Assembly: GCF_029625905.1 (NCBI RefSeq)
Contig: NZ_JARTLM010000011.1
Coordinates: 29,739-93,738, forward strand
Source: Hydrogenovibrio sp. 3SP14C1
GTDB taxonomy: Bacteria; Pseudomonadota; Gammaproteobacteria; Thiomicrospirales; Thiomicrospiraceae
DNA: 64,000 nucleotides
Direction of reading: 5' to 3'
Position numbers and translations under genes: made by a program. Position 1 is the stretch's first letter, and each line of letters starts with the position of its first letter. The notes under the pieces are model-generated. The model made no database searches. It was not told the origin of the DNA and was given only the letters and a program-made list of their open reading frames with translations. Shown piece by piece: positions 1 through 9,113 of the stretch.

Positions 1-1
1 T

Positions 2-607
2 GAAGACGTTAATATTCGTCTTCAGGTTGGAAATACCGATGCGATTGTCGCCATGGTCGAAAATAATATGATTGATCTTGGGGTTGTAGAAGCGCCTGTT
101 TATAACAAAAACTTAGAAGTGGAAGTATGTCGTTTAGACGAGATGGTACTAATTGTGCCACATGGCCACCCACTTTCAAATCGTGATAAGATTTCTATTG
201 AAGATATGCGTAAGTATCGTTATATCTCTCGTGAAGAGGGTTCTGGTTCTCGTTCGGTAATTGATAATTACATTCGTGAACAAGGCTTGAGTTATTCTGA
301 TTTAAATGTTGTGATGGAGTTAGGAAGTCCTGAAGCTGTCAAGATGGCTGTTGAATCAGATGTTGGTCTGGCCATTGTATCAAGAACGACGATATCAAAA
401 GAGTTGCAACTTGGTACGCTGAAGGCATTGCCCTTAGATCCTCCTTTGGATCGACCTTTCTCTCATGTACGCCAAAAACACAAATTCCGTCATCGTGCAG
501 TTGGTGAGTTGTTGGATTTTGCTGTTGAATACTGTAAAGAAAAAGCGGTTGAGCAAGGATTTAAATTGCCAAGCGAAGAGGATATGCAAAAGTATACTTC
601 TAAATAA
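2..607 (+). CDS. LysR-family transcriptional regulator, C-terminal part
   Basis: The reading frame is open from base 2, so the N-terminal helix-turn-helix lies outside the window. What remains (about 200 residues) is a LysR effector-binding domain. It has the typical D-L-G-V-V strand early on, the 'V-P-H-G-H-P-L' stretch, a 'S-R-E-E-G-S-G-S-R' effector-loop motif and the 'V-E-S-D-V-G-L-A-I-V-S' strand near the end. The first ATG in the window (base 53) is internal. Such proteins bind DNA as tetramers and respond to a small co-inducer. The target and ligand cannot be told without the upstream part, although the genus uses LysR proteins of the CbbR and CysB types. A strong terminator follows the stop codon. 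Confidence 0.85.
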   Translation, partial: EDVNIRLQVGNTDAIVAMVENNMIDLGVVEAPVYNKNLEVEVCRLDEMVLIVPHGHPLSNRDKISIEDMRKYRYISREEGSGSRSVIDNYIREQGLSYSDLNVVMELGSPEAVKMAVESDVGLAIVSRTTISKELQLGTLKALPLDPPLDRPFSHVRQKHKFRHRAVGELLDFAVEYCKEKAVEQGFKLPSEEDMQKYTSK

Positions 608-629
608 GCGACGAAAAAGTCTCTTAATA

Positions 630-677
630 AAAAGCCCTAAAAATAGCCAGGTCTGGTTATTTTTGGGGCTTTTTTGT
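630..677 (+). terminator. Hairpin terminator with variant palindrome core CCAGGTCTGG
   Basis: A near-perfect palindrome of about 44 nt centred at 651/652 has outer arms AAAAGCCC and GGGCTTTT, inner A/T-rich arms and the core CCAGGTCTGG (647-656), followed by a T run. It ends the LysR gene and, because the arms are symmetric, can also serve the convergent PhoH-type gene. Confidence 0.85.
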
Positions 678-751
678 TTGTGTTGTTGGTTAAGTAAGCG
701 TGCTTAATCTCAGTGAGGTAAGCGCGCTTTTTAATTTTCATATGGTTAGCG

Positions 752-2161
752 TTATAAACACTCAGATGCAAATTCTGCCAGGCGAGAGCGTTCTCCTTGT
801 CTGAGAGTGATATGAGCACTATGAGGCCAGTTCTTAAATCGGTCCACGATGTAAGTCAACCCAGTCGTGGTTTCGGTTAAGTAGGGTGAATCAATTTGGC
901 CGATGTTACCGAGGCAAACAATTTTAGTGCCTTCACCTGAGCGGGTGATTAATGTTTTCATTTGTTTCGGGGTCAGGTTTTGCGATTCATCGATAATGAT
1001 AAATTTGTTTTGGAAGGTTCGGCCACGCATAAAGTTTAGCGACTTGATTTTGATGCGTTTGTTGAGTAGCTCTTGAGTCGATTCTTTTTCCCAGTCTGTA
1101 ATGTGCCCATCTGAATGGGTTAAAACTTCCAGGTTGTCCATTAGTGCCCCCATCCAAGGTGTCATTTTTTCTTCTTCTGTTCCTGGTAAGAAACCAATAT
1201 CATCACCGATTGGGATGGTGGCGCGAGTCATAATGATTTCATTGTAAATCCCCTCATCAAGTGTTTGTTCTAATGCTGCAGCCAGGGCTAGCAAAGTTTT
1301 ACCCGTTCCCGCCGTTCCAAGTAGTGAGACAAAGTCAATATTGGGATCCATTAAGAAATTCAAAGCGAGGTTTTGCTCTTGGTTGCGGGCAGTGATGCCC
1401 CAGACACTGCGTTTTGATTGCTCAAAATTATGCATGTATTCTAATGTGGCAATGTTTTTTTCAACGCTGCGAACGATGGCGCTAAAACCAGACTCGTTTG
1501 TGCTGAGAAGGCATTGGTTTGGGTACCAATGATGCGTTTCGTCTAATTCCAGTTCATAGAAGGTTTTGTTGTCTTCTTGCCAAGACTTCATTTTGCTGAA
1601 GTTTTCTTCAAAAAAATGTTCCGGTAAGACTTCCCAGCCGCTAAACAAAAGGTCGGCATCTTCTAGTACGCGATCATTGTAGTAATCTTCAGAGTGGAGG
1701 CCAACAGTAGACGATTTGATGCGCATGTTGATGTCTTTTGTGACCAGGGTGACGTTGCGACTAGGGTATTGTAATTTAAGCGCTAATCCAGTCTGTAAAA
1801 TATGATTGTCCGCTTTGTGGCTCGGCAGGGTCTCCGGGAGTTGAGCAATCATCGGTTCAGTTTCAAAGAACAGTTTTCCTAGATGTAAATTTCCGCGTTC
1901 CTTGTTTGGGTGGATGCGCTCTAGGTCCAATCCTGTTTTGATTTGTTCAAAGCTTGCATTGCTAATGATCTGATCGATCAGTCGGTTGGTTTCACGTACA
2001 TTACGAGAAACTTCTGACATCCCTTTCTTGCCGGCATCGAGCTCTTCGAGAACGGTCATGGAAATGAATATATCATGCTCTTCAAAGTTGAAAAGCGCCA
2101 TAGGGTCGTGCATTAAAACGTTGGTATCAAGAATAAACAATCTATTTGGGCTGTCAGTCAT
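752..2161 (-). CDS. PIN domain / PhoH-like ATPase (PhoH2 family)
   Basis: A 469-residue two-domain protein. The N-terminal ~150 residues are a PIN nuclease domain starting with the acidic motif L-D-T-N-V-L-M-H-D. The C-terminal half is a PhoH ATPase with Walker A (G-T-A-G-T-G-K-T) and a D-E-S-Q-N Walker B near the end. PhoH2/YlaK proteins are RNA helicases coupled to a PIN ribonuclease, and in some bacteria they behave like toxin modules. No small antitoxin gene is seen directly upstream. It lies 42 nt downstream of the Bcp gene on the same strand, so the two are probably co-transcribed. The family assignment is firm; the cellular role is not. Confidence 0.9.
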   Translation of the reverse strand: MTDSPNRLFILDTNVLMHDPMALFNFEEHDIFISMTVLEELDAGKKGMSEVSRNVRETNRLIDQIISNASFEQIKTGLDLERIHPNKERGNLHLGKLFFETEPMIAQLPETLPSHKADNHILQTGLALKLQYPSRNVTLVTKDINMRIKSSTVGLHSEDYYNDRVLEDADLLFSGWEVLPEHFFEENFSKMKSWQEDNKTFYELELDETHHWYPNQCLLSTNESGFSAIVRSVEKNIATLEYMHNFEQSKRSVWGITARNQEQNLALNFLMDPNIDFVSLLGTAGTGKTLLALAAALEQTLDEGIYNEIIMTRATIPIGDDIGFLPGTEEEKMTPWMGALMDNLEVLTHSDGHITDWEKESTQELLNKRIKIKSLNFMRGRTFQNKFIIIDESQNLTPKQMKTLITRSGEGTKIVCLGNIGQIDSPYLTETTTGLTYIVDRFKNWPHSAHITLRQGERSRLAEFASECL

Positions 2162-2203
2162 TTAATGGCATCCTATCGTAATGTGGCTTGCGCCAGATTT
2201 AGG

Positions 2204-2683
2204 TTAGTTCTTTACATTTTTTACGGCTTCCAAAACTTCTGTTGCGTGCTCAGGAACTTTGACTTTTCGCCATTCCTGAATGAGTTCTCCTTCTGGGTTG
2301 ATTAAGAAAGTGCTGCGTTCGATTCCCATGTATTCCTTGCCATAATTCTTTTTGAGTTTGATGATATCAAATATTTTGCAAAGAGTTTCGTCAGGATCTG
2401 AGATGAGTTCAAAGGGAAAGTCGAACTTGCTTTTGAAGTTTTCATGTTTTTTGATGGAATCTCTTGATACGCCGTAAATGGTAGTGTTTTCAGCTTTAAA
2501 GTCCGAATATGCTTGTGTGAAGTCTTGTCCTTCGGTTGTGCATCCAGGGGTATCGTCCTTAGGATAGAAGTAGATAATAGTGTAGTGTCCCGTTAAATCA
2601 TTTTCTGTGACGGTTTGTCCGTTGGTCGCATCAAGTGAGAAGGTGGGAATTTTTTGTCCGATTTGAAGAGGTGTTGTTGTCAT
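2204..2683 (-). CDS. bcp: Peroxiredoxin, Bcp/PrxQ family
   Basis: A thioredoxin-fold peroxidase of 159 residues that reduces hydrogen and organic peroxides in the cytoplasm. The signature Y-P-K-D-D-T-P-G-C-T places the peroxidatic cysteine at residue 48. The resolving cysteine found five residues later in E. coli Bcp is a glutamine here (Q53). The only other cysteine is C102, the usual non-catalytic one, so a 1-Cys mechanism with an external thiol is likely. A strong AAGGAG ribosome site lies 7 nt before the ATG. It precedes the PhoH2-type gene on the same strand. Confidence 0.93.
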   Translation of the reverse strand: MTTTPLQIGQKIPTFSLDATNGQTVTENDLTGHYTIIYFYPKDDTPGCTTEGQDFTQAYSDFKAENTTIYGVSRDSIKKHENFKSKFDFPFELISDPDETLCKIFDIIKLKKNYGKEYMGIERSTFLINPEGELIQEWRKVKVPEHATEVLEAVKNVKN

Positions 2684-2790
2684 TTTGGCTCCTTTTTTAA
2701 CCAGTATGCAAGGTTTAATTTAATTGTTCAATGAAAAATTTATGAAAAAATATTTATCCTGTCGAAAGCAGGAATAAGGAAAATAATCGC

Positions 2791-2819
2791 TTGAAGAAAA
2801 GGGGGTTAAAAGGTAATAT
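2791..2819 (+). promoter_or_regulatory. Predicted sigma-70 promoter of dapA-bamC
   Basis: TTGAAG (2791-2796), a 17-nt spacer and TAATAT (2814-2819), about 40 nt before the dapA start. Predicted by eye only. Confidence 0.55.
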
Positions 2820-2860
2820 TACTCTTTTATTTTACATTCATTTTGTTGGAGAAAATCATC

Positions 2861-3736
2861 GTGTTTAGAGGGAGTATGGTGGCCTTGGTCACACCCATGA
2901 TGGGGGACGAATCTGTGGATTTTGATGCGCTTGAAAGATTAATCGAGTTTCATATCAAATCCAAGACTAAAGCCATCGTTGCGATGGGAACAACAGGTGA
3001 ATCAGCCACGTTAGACTTTAACGAGCATCGTGACGTGGTTCGTTTTGTGGTAGAAAAAGCTGCGGGTCGTATTCCGGTCATTGCAGGGACTGGCGCGAAT
3101 TCAACCACAGAAGCAATTGAATTGACGCAGTTTGCGAAAGAAGTCGGTGCAGATGCTTGTTTGTTGGTGACGCCTTATTACAACAAGCCAACGCAAGAAG
3201 GGTTGTATCTTCATTACAAGAAAATTGCGCAAACAGTTGATATCCCACAGATTCTTTATAATGTTCCAGGTCGAACGGCGTGTGATTTATTGCCGGAAAC
3301 CATCGGGCGTTTATCGACGATTAATAATATCATTGGTGTGAAGGAAGCAACCGGTGATGTCAGTCGTGTCAGTCAAATAAAAGAAATCGTTGATGAGGAT
3401 TTTGATCTGTATACCGGTGATGATGCTACAGCTGTCGACTTTATTTTAGAAGGTGGGCATGGTGGCATTTCCGTTACGGCTAATGTAATGCCGGCATTAG
3501 TGTCTGAAGTGTATGACGAAGCAATTGCCGGTAATGCAGAAAAGGCAAGAATGCTCGATGCGTCGTTAACGGAGTTGCATAAAAACTTATTTGTTGAAGC
3601 CAATCCGATTCCTGTTAAATGGGCTATGGCAGAAATGGGCTTGATGGGTGGGGCGATTCGTTTACCGTTAACGCCTTTGTCTGAAAAATACCATGCATTG
3701 GTGCGCCAAGCTTTACAAACTGCAGGAGCACTATAA
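2861..3736 (+). CDS. dapA: 4-hydroxy-tetrahydrodipicolinate synthase
   Basis: Condenses pyruvate with aspartate semialdehyde, the first committed step of the diaminopimelate/lysine pathway. I chose the GTG at 2861 rather than an upstream TTG at 2843. A GGAG ribosome site sits about 9 nt before it, the protein then begins M-F-R-G-S like known DapA, and residue numbers match E. coli: T44/T45, Y133, R138 and the Schiff-base lysine K161 in G-V-K-E-A-T-G. Length is 291 residues, normal for the TIM-barrel family. The stop is 3 nt before bamC, giving the dapA-bamC pair seen in many gammaproteobacteria. Confidence 0.96.
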   Translation: MFRGSMVALVTPMMGDESVDFDALERLIEFHIKSKTKAIVAMGTTGESATLDFNEHRDVVRFVVEKAAGRIPVIAGTGANSTTEAIELTQFAKEVGADACLLVTPYYNKPTQEGLYLHYKKIAQTVDIPQILYNVPGRTACDLLPETIGRLSTINNIIGVKEATGDVSRVSQIKEIVDEDFDLYTGDDATAVDFILEGGHGGISVTANVMPALVSEVYDEAIAGNAEKARMLDASLTELHKNLFVEANPIPVKWAMAEMGLMGGAIRLPLTPLSEKYHALVRQALQTAGAL

Positions 3737-3739
3737 TTT

Positions 3740-4933
3740 ATGTTTCTTCTAACTAAGAAACCCTTTTTGAATTCCCGCGGTTCGATTGTTGTTATGGCCA
3801 CAATCAGTCTCTCGTTACTAATAACAGGGTGTTCTTCGACCCCTTCAAGTGAAAAGAATGCGGACAGTGTTCTGGATTATGATGCCGACACCTCTTATCG
3901 AGATACTGAGAAAAGCTTGTCAAAAGACTTAGCTGTTCCGCCAAATCTGTTTAAACCTTCCAATAAGCAAGATGAGTTCGATGTTGCTATTTCAAATGTT
4001 GGAACCTTAGAAGAAAAGTATCGTTATATTCCAACGTATCGAGCGGATCATCTGGCAGTTAAATCAAATTTATCTGAACGCTGGTTGGAAATCAAAGGCA
4101 TGTCGAGCGAAAAAGTCTGGGAAGGCGTACAGTCCTTTTTAGTTTCCTTGGGAATGCCGATCCAAGAAGCGCGTAAAGATACCGGGTTTATCCGTACGGA
4201 ATTTGTACCTCGTAAAGAGCTTGTTCCATTAGATGATCAAGGGCCTTTGACAAAATTATTGAACAGCTGGCGTCCGGAGTTGGCGGATGGCATTTATGAT
4301 CGACTGATTGCTCAAGTTGAATACGATGCTGACAAAGATGTTACGCGCTTGTATTTTCATCACTACATGGTGTCTGACCCGAGTGTTGCTGACTCAGAAG
4401 AGAGTGCTGTCGTAGTGGATTCAGGTTGGAAGGTGAAGCCTTATAATCCGTTGATTGAGGCAGAGGCGCTTTATCAGTCGATGATTTTCTTTGGCGCATC
4501 TCAAGGTGAGTCTTTAAAAGCGATACAAATCACCGAGAATGAAATTAACGCCGATCAAGAAGATTTAAATAACGGCTTGAAAGTGAACGCTTCTCCTGCG
4601 GAAACCTGGTCTTATTTGAAAGCCATGTTGTATCGTTCTGGATGGTTTTATGAGCATGTTAAACCCGCCACAAAAGAAGTTTGGGTCATTGTTCCGGATT
4701 CAGCGCGAAAAGAAAATAGCTTTGGTTCAAAATTGGCATTTTGGCGCAGTGACGATGATGCTGAAAAATATATTCCGAAGCGCGTTAAATTTACGATTGA
4801 AGCGCTTAATGAACAAACGCCTGACCGTTCGAGTGGCAGTTTGTTAAGAGTGGAAACCGCTGAGTCATCAGAGCCTTTAACATCAGAAAAGTGTCGTTAC
4901 ATTTTTGAATCCTTAGGATTGCTGACGCAGTAA
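3740..4933 (+). CDS. bamC: Outer-membrane assembly lipoprotein BamC
   Basis: Accessory lipoprotein of the BAM complex that inserts beta-barrel proteins into the outer membrane. The N-terminus has a hydrophobic signal ending in the lipobox L-I-T-G-C, then an unstructured stretch with the conserved segment 'L-A-V-P-P-N-L', followed by two helix-grip domains (roughly residues 100-230 and 270-397). The start at 3740 gives a long leader. An ATG at 3794 would leave a more compact signal peptide and is possible. Position right after dapA is the classical nlpB context. Confidence 0.9.
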   Translation: MFLLTKKPFLNSRGSIVVMATISLSLLITGCSSTPSSEKNADSVLDYDADTSYRDTEKSLSKDLAVPPNLFKPSNKQDEFDVAISNVGTLEEKYRYIPTYRADHLAVKSNLSERWLEIKGMSSEKVWEGVQSFLVSLGMPIQEARKDTGFIRTEFVPRKELVPLDDQGPLTKLLNSWRPELADGIYDRLIAQVEYDADKDVTRLYFHHYMVSDPSVADSEESAVVVDSGWKVKPYNPLIEAEALYQSMIFFGASQGESLKAIQITENEINADQEDLNNGLKVNASPAETWSYLKAMLYRSGWFYEHVKPATKEVWVIVPDSARKENSFGSKLAFWRSDDDAEKYIPKRVKFTIEALNEQTPDRSSGSLLRVETAESSEPLTSEKCRYIFESLGLLTQ

Positions 4934-4963
4934 AACACATTCACTTCAAATCATTTACTATTT

Positions 4964-4991
4964 ACCCTTGGTTTTATGCCGAGGGTTTTTT
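4964..4991 (+). terminator. Intrinsic terminator after bamC
   Basis: ACCCTTGG (4964-4971), a 7-nt loop and CCGAGGGT (4979-4986), followed by six T. It ends only about 15 nt before the purL start, so purL either has its promoter upstream of this hairpin or depends on read-through. Confidence 0.75.
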
Positions 4992-5006
4992 GTATAAGGA
5001 AAGACT

Positions 5007-8000
5007 ATGCAAATTATCTGGGGAAATTCGGCTCATTCCGAGTATCGTTTAAACCAACTTTTAAATAAGCTCTCAAAAATAGGGCGTATTTCTAGTTTAC
5101 AGTCGCAATTTATTTATGCGGTTGAACTAAATGAAGAGGCTCAATCGTTGAGCTCTTCAGATTTGATGAAGCTAGGAATGTTGCTAAACGATACCGAAAA
5201 TGATTTGGCTTCGGAGTTAAATGAGACGGCTTGTATTGTGACACCGCGTTTAGGAACCATTTCTCCTTGGGCTTCTAAAGCGACCGATATTACCCATACT
5301 TGCGGGATTGAAACCATTCACCGAGTTGAGCGAGGTGTTGTCTATTTTCTAGAAGGTGTCGCAGCAGAAGATCGCGCCGCAATGGAAGCACTATTGTTCG
5401 ATCGTATGGTTGAGCAGGTATTTCATTCATTGGATGATTTAAAAAGGTTATTTTCTCACCAGTCGCCAAAACCTTATCAAACGGTTGATGTATTGAATGG
5501 TGGGGCTGAAGCACTAAGTAAAGCCAATTCTGAGATGGGGTTGGCCTTATCTGAAGACGAAATCGATTATTTGGTGTCAGCTTTTAAAAAGCTGGAACGT
5601 AATCCTGTCGATGCAGAGCTGATGATGTTTGCACAAGCTAACTCAGAGCATTGTCGCCATAAAATCTTTAATGCTGATTGGACGATTGATGGCGTCGATA
5701 AACCAATCTCTTTGTTTGGTATGATTCGAAATACTTATCAGAAGAATCCCCAGGGGGTTTTGTCTGCGTATAGTGATAATGCAGCAGTGGTTGAAGGTTC
5801 AAAAGCAACGCGTTTCTTTCCGAACCCTGAAACCCGTCAGTACCAATATAGTGAAGAAAATGTTCACTTCCAAATTAAAGTCGAAACACACAACCACCCA
5901 ACGGCGATTTCCCCTTGGTCGGGTGCAGCAACCGGTTCTGGTGGTGAAATTCGTGATGAAGGTGCGACAGGGCGTGGTTCTAAGCCAAAAGCGGGTTTAA
6001 CAGGCTTTACTGTTTCTAACTTAAATATTCCTGGTTTCAAGCAGCCTTGGGAGGCGGTGTACGGGAAACCGTCTCGAATTGTCAGTCCGCTTGAAATTAT
6101 GATTGAAGGTCCTTTGGGTGCGGCAGGCTTTAACAACGAGTTTGGTCGTCCTGCAATTAATGGCTATTTCCGTACTTATGAAAATGCGTTGATTACCCAT
6201 GACGGTGAAGAGGTTCGAGGATATCACAAACCAATCATGCTGGCCGGTGGTTTGGGTAGTATTCGTGAGCAGCATATTCAAAAGAATGAAATCCCTGTTG
6301 GTGCTAAGCTGGTTGTGCTAGGCGGGCCCGCCATGTTGATTGGTTTGGGAGGAGGTGCCGCGTCATCTGTAGACAGTGGTGCCGGTTCAGAAACATTAGA
6401 TTTTGCTTCCGTTCAGCGCGAAAACCCTGAAATGGAACGTCGTGCTCAAGAAGTGATCGATCGTTGTACTTATTTAGGGGATCATTCTCCAATCGCTTCA
6501 ATTCATGATGTCGGAGCAGGCGGTTTATCGAACGCTTTCCCTGAGTTGGTAAATGATGCTGGGCGCGGTGGAAAATTCCAGTTGCGTGATGTTCCAAATG
6601 ACGAGCCTGGAATGTCGCCAATGGAAATCTGGTGTAATGAATCACAAGAACGTTATGTCATTGCGATTTATCCTGACCAAATCGAACAGTTTGAAGCCAT
6701 TTGTCAGCGCGAAAGATGTTTATATGCGATTGTTGGTGAAGCGACGCAAGAGCAAGAATTGGTCGTGAATGATACTGTGTTTGATAACAACCCGGTTGAT
6801 ATGCCATTGAATGTGTTGCTAGGCAAGCCGCCTAAGATGCATCGTACGGTTGAGTCTCGTTTGATTCCGCAGCCAGGGTTCGAACCTGCGGTATTGGATT
6901 TTAATGATGTGACTGAACGTTTATTAAAGTTGCCAACCATTGCGAGCAAAAACTTTTTAATTACCATTGGGGATCGCAGTATCACCGGGATGGTCACGCG
7001 TGATCAAATGGTTGGACCTTGGCAAGTGCCTGTGGCGAATGCTGGGGTAACTTGTTCTGACTATAAAGGGTATACCGGTGAAGCGATGGCAACCGGTGAA
7101 CGCCCACCTGTGGCATTGATTAACCCGAAAGCCTCTGCCCGTTTATCAATTGCGGAAGCCATTACCAATATCGCCTGTGCCAAAATTGAAAAAATGAGTG
7201 ATATTAAAATTTCTGCGAATTGGATGGCTGCAGCCGGTCACCCGGGTGAAGATTCGGCTTTGTATGATGCCGTTGAAACAGTCGGTATGGAACTTTGTCC
7301 AGCGTTAGGCATTGCTGTTCCGGTTGGGAAAGATTCCATGTCGATGAAGACCGTCTGGCAAGAGGGTGATCAATCTAAGTCGGTTACCTCTCCGGTTTCT
7401 TTGAATATTACTACTTTTGCACCGGTTCAAGATGTGCGCAAAACCGTCACGCCACAATTAAGAACTGATTTAGGTGAGACCGAACTGTTAGCCATTGATT
7501 TAAGTCGAGGGCAGAACCGGTTGGGTGGAAGCTGTTTGGCTCAAGTTTATAATCAAGTGGGAGATGTATCAGCAGATTTGGATTCAGCTGAAGATCTATT
7601 AAACCTATTTAATCTGGTTCAAGCGTTAATGGCCGATGATTTGATATTGGCTTATCATGACCGTGCCGATGGTGGTTTCTTAGTCACCTTATTGGAAATG
7701 GCATTTGCTGGACATTGTGGGTTAACATTAAATACGACCGCTTTAGGTGACGAAGCAGTTTCTGCACTGTGTTCAGAAGAAGTCGGTGTTGTCGTTCAGG
7801 TTAAAGCAGATGATAAGGAAGTGGTTGAAGCGCTTCTTGAATCATATCAGTTGGCTGATGCGGCTCACTGGATTGGTTCACCGTGTGATTCTGGTCAAAT
7901 CGAAGTGACCGCTCATGGTAAGTGTCTTATAAAAGGCACGCGCAAAACCTACCAGGCCTGGTGGTCTGAAACCAGTTATCGTATGCAAGCTCTAAGAGAT

Positions 8001-8885
8001 AATGAAGTTTGTGCTAAGCAAGAGTTTGATGCCATTGAGCAAGATGATAATACTCATATTAACCCTGTCGTGACTTTTGATCAGAATGAAGACATTACCG
8101 CTGGCTTTTCACGTCAAGATCGTCCGAAAGTGGCTGTTTTACGTGAGCAAGGTGTTAATGGCCAGCAAGAAATGGCAGCTGCTTTTGACCGTGCTGGCTT
8201 TGAAGCGGTTGATGTGCATATGTCTGACGTTCTTTCTGGTGAAGTCTCATTTGAAGATTATCGAGGGCTAGTGGCTTGCGGTGGGTTCTCTTATGGAGAT
8301 GTGCTGGGCGCTGGACGTGGCTGGGCAAATTCCATTCTGTTTAATGAAACCGCTCGTCAAACTTTTGAAAGCTTTTTTAATCGCGAAGATACCTTCTCAT
8401 TAGGGGTGTGTAATGGCTGTCAGATGCTGTCAAACCTAAAAGAGATTATCCCTGGTGCAGAAAGCTGGCCAAAATTTGTTCGAAACCAGTCTGAGCAATT
8501 TGAAGCTCGTTTTTCTCTGGTTGAGATTCAAGAATCTCCTTCTATTCTTTTAAAAGGAATGGCAGGCACGCGCATCCCTGTTGCCGTTGCACATGGTGAA
8601 GGGCGTATGGATTTTGGTCAGCGTTCTGCGCAGGATGTTGATGGCCTAGTTGGGGTTCGTTATGTCGATTCGACTGGCAACCCAACCGAAGCGTATCCGT
8701 TTAATCCAAATGGTTCAGAAGAAGGCATGACTGGATTAACGACTACGGATGGTCGTGTAACCATTATGATGCCGCACCCGGAGCGTGTATTTAGAACCGT
8801 TCAGAACTCATGGCATCCAGATAATTGGTTAGAAGACGCGCCTTGGATGCGTCTATTCCGTAATGCCCGTAAATGGGTTGGTTAA
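5007..8885 (+). CDS. purL: Phosphoribosylformylglycinamidine synthase, long single-chain form
   Basis: Converts FGAR, glutamine and ATP to FGAM in purine synthesis. At 1292 residues it is the large gammaproteobacterial/eukaryotic type: an N-terminal PurS-like domain, two AIR-synthase-like halves forming the FGAM synthetase core, and a C-terminal class I glutamine amidotransferase. The amidotransferase nucleophile is C1135 in G-V-C-N-G-C-Q, with H1257 and E1259 in P-H-P-E completing the triad. The cysteine number equals that of E. coli PurL. It is a single gene with its own AAGGA ribosome site. An intragenic CCAGGCCTGG copy sits at 7952-7961. Confidence 0.98.
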   Translation: MQIIWGNSAHSEYRLNQLLNKLSKIGRISSLQSQFIYAVELNEEAQSLSSSDLMKLGMLLNDTENDLASELNETACIVTPRLGTISPWASKATDITHTCGIETIHRVERGVVYFLEGVAAEDRAAMEALLFDRMVEQVFHSLDDLKRLFSHQSPKPYQTVDVLNGGAEALSKANSEMGLALSEDEIDYLVSAFKKLERNPVDAELMMFAQANSEHCRHKIFNADWTIDGVDKPISLFGMIRNTYQKNPQGVLSAYSDNAAVVEGSKATRFFPNPETRQYQYSEENVHFQIKVETHNHPTAISPWSGAATGSGGEIRDEGATGRGSKPKAGLTGFTVSNLNIPGFKQPWEAVYGKPSRIVSPLEIMIEGPLGAAGFNNEFGRPAINGYFRTYENALITHDGEEVRGYHKPIMLAGGLGSIREQHIQKNEIPVGAKLVVLGGPAMLIGLGGGAASSVDSGAGSETLDFASVQRENPEMERRAQEVIDRCTYLGDHSPIASIHDVGAGGLSNAFPELVNDAGRGGKFQLRDVPNDEPGMSPMEIWCNESQERYVIAIYPDQIEQFEAICQRERCLYAIVGEATQEQELVVNDTVFDNNPVDMPLNVLLGKPPKMHRTVESRLIPQPGFEPAVLDFNDVTERLLKLPTIASKNFLITIGDRSITGMVTRDQMVGPWQVPVANAGVTCSDYKGYTGEAMATGERPPVALINPKASARLSIAEAITNIACAKIEKMSDIKISANWMAAAGHPGEDSALYDAVETVGMELCPALGIAVPVGKDSMSMKTVWQEGDQSKSVTSPVSLNITTFAPVQDVRKTVTPQLRTDLGETELLAIDLSRGQNRLGGSCLAQVYNQVGDVSADLDSAEDLLNLFNLVQALMADDLILAYHDRADGGFLVTLLEMAFAGHCGLTLNTTALGDEAVSALCSEEVGVVVQVKADDKEVVEALLESYQLADAAHWIGSPCDSGQIEVTAHGKCLIKGTRKTYQAWWSETSYRMQALRDNEVCAKQEFDAIEQDDNTHINPVVTFDQNEDITAGFSRQDRPKVAVLREQGVNGQQEMAAAFDRAGFEAVDVHMSDVLSGEVSFEDYRGLVACGGFSYGDVLGAGRGWANSILFNETARQTFESFFNREDTFSLGVCNGCQMLSNLKEIIPGAESWPKFVRNQSEQFEARFSLVEIQESPSILLKGMAGTRIPVAVAHGEGRMDFGQRSAQDVDGLVGVRYVDSTGNPTEAYPFNPNGSEEGMTGLTTTDGRVTIMMPHPERVFRTVQNSWHPDNWLEDAPWMRLFRNARKWVG
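7952..7961. repeat. Iterated palindrome CCAGGCCTGG, inside purL
   Basis: Exact copy; with flanks the palindrome is 12 nt (A on the left, T on the right). In frame it encodes Q-A-W. Confidence 0.9.
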
Positions 8886-8940
8886 TTTCTAACTTATTGA
8901 TAAAACAATAAAAGGTTTATTGGTTCTAAAAACAGAGTTA

Positions 8941-8968
8941 ACGTTACTATAAGTGATTTTTATAACGT
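8941..8968. repeat. Inverted repeat upstream of soxB
   Basis: ACGTTA (8941-8946) and TAACGT (8963-8968) lie between purL and soxB, 40-65 nt upstream of the predicted soxB -10. Possible regulator site; no partner is known. Confidence 0.3.
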
Positions 8969-9030
8969 ATAAATAAAATTATTTTTGTGATAACTTTAGT
9001 TTATTTGACTTTTAATAGGCCTTTCTTTAA

Positions 9031-9039
9031 TGTTATACA
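9031..9039 (+). promoter_or_regulatory. Predicted extended -10 promoter of soxB
   Basis: TGTTATACA (9031-9039) fits an extended -10. A TTGACT at 9005-9010 is 23 nt away, too far for a normal -35, which suggests an activator-dependent or -35-independent promoter. Prediction by eye. Confidence 0.4.
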
Positions 9040-9057
9040 ACTTTATTTTTCGACCTT

Positions 9058-9088
9058 GTTTCAAGTGGAAGGCTTGAAACGGCTTTTT
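9058..9088 (+). promoter_or_regulatory. soxB leader hairpin followed by a T run (attenuator-like)
   Basis: GTTTCAAG (9058-9065), a 7-nt loop and CTTGAAAC (9073-9080), then GGC and TTTTTT. It lies between the predicted promoter and the soxB ribosome site, so it would be in the 5' leader. It may act as an attenuator or as an mRNA-stabilising hairpin. Confidence 0.45.
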
Positions 9089-9113
9089 TAAATCTCAAAC
9101 GGAGTAGGGCACT

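Noticed and set aside
2843-2860. Upstream TTG start for dapA
   Set aside because: The GTG at 2861 has the ribosome site and gives E. coli-identical catalytic residue numbering.
5290-8271. Several long frames on either strand inside purL
   Set aside because: They overlap a firmly identified gene in other frames and show no protein-family features or ribosome sites.
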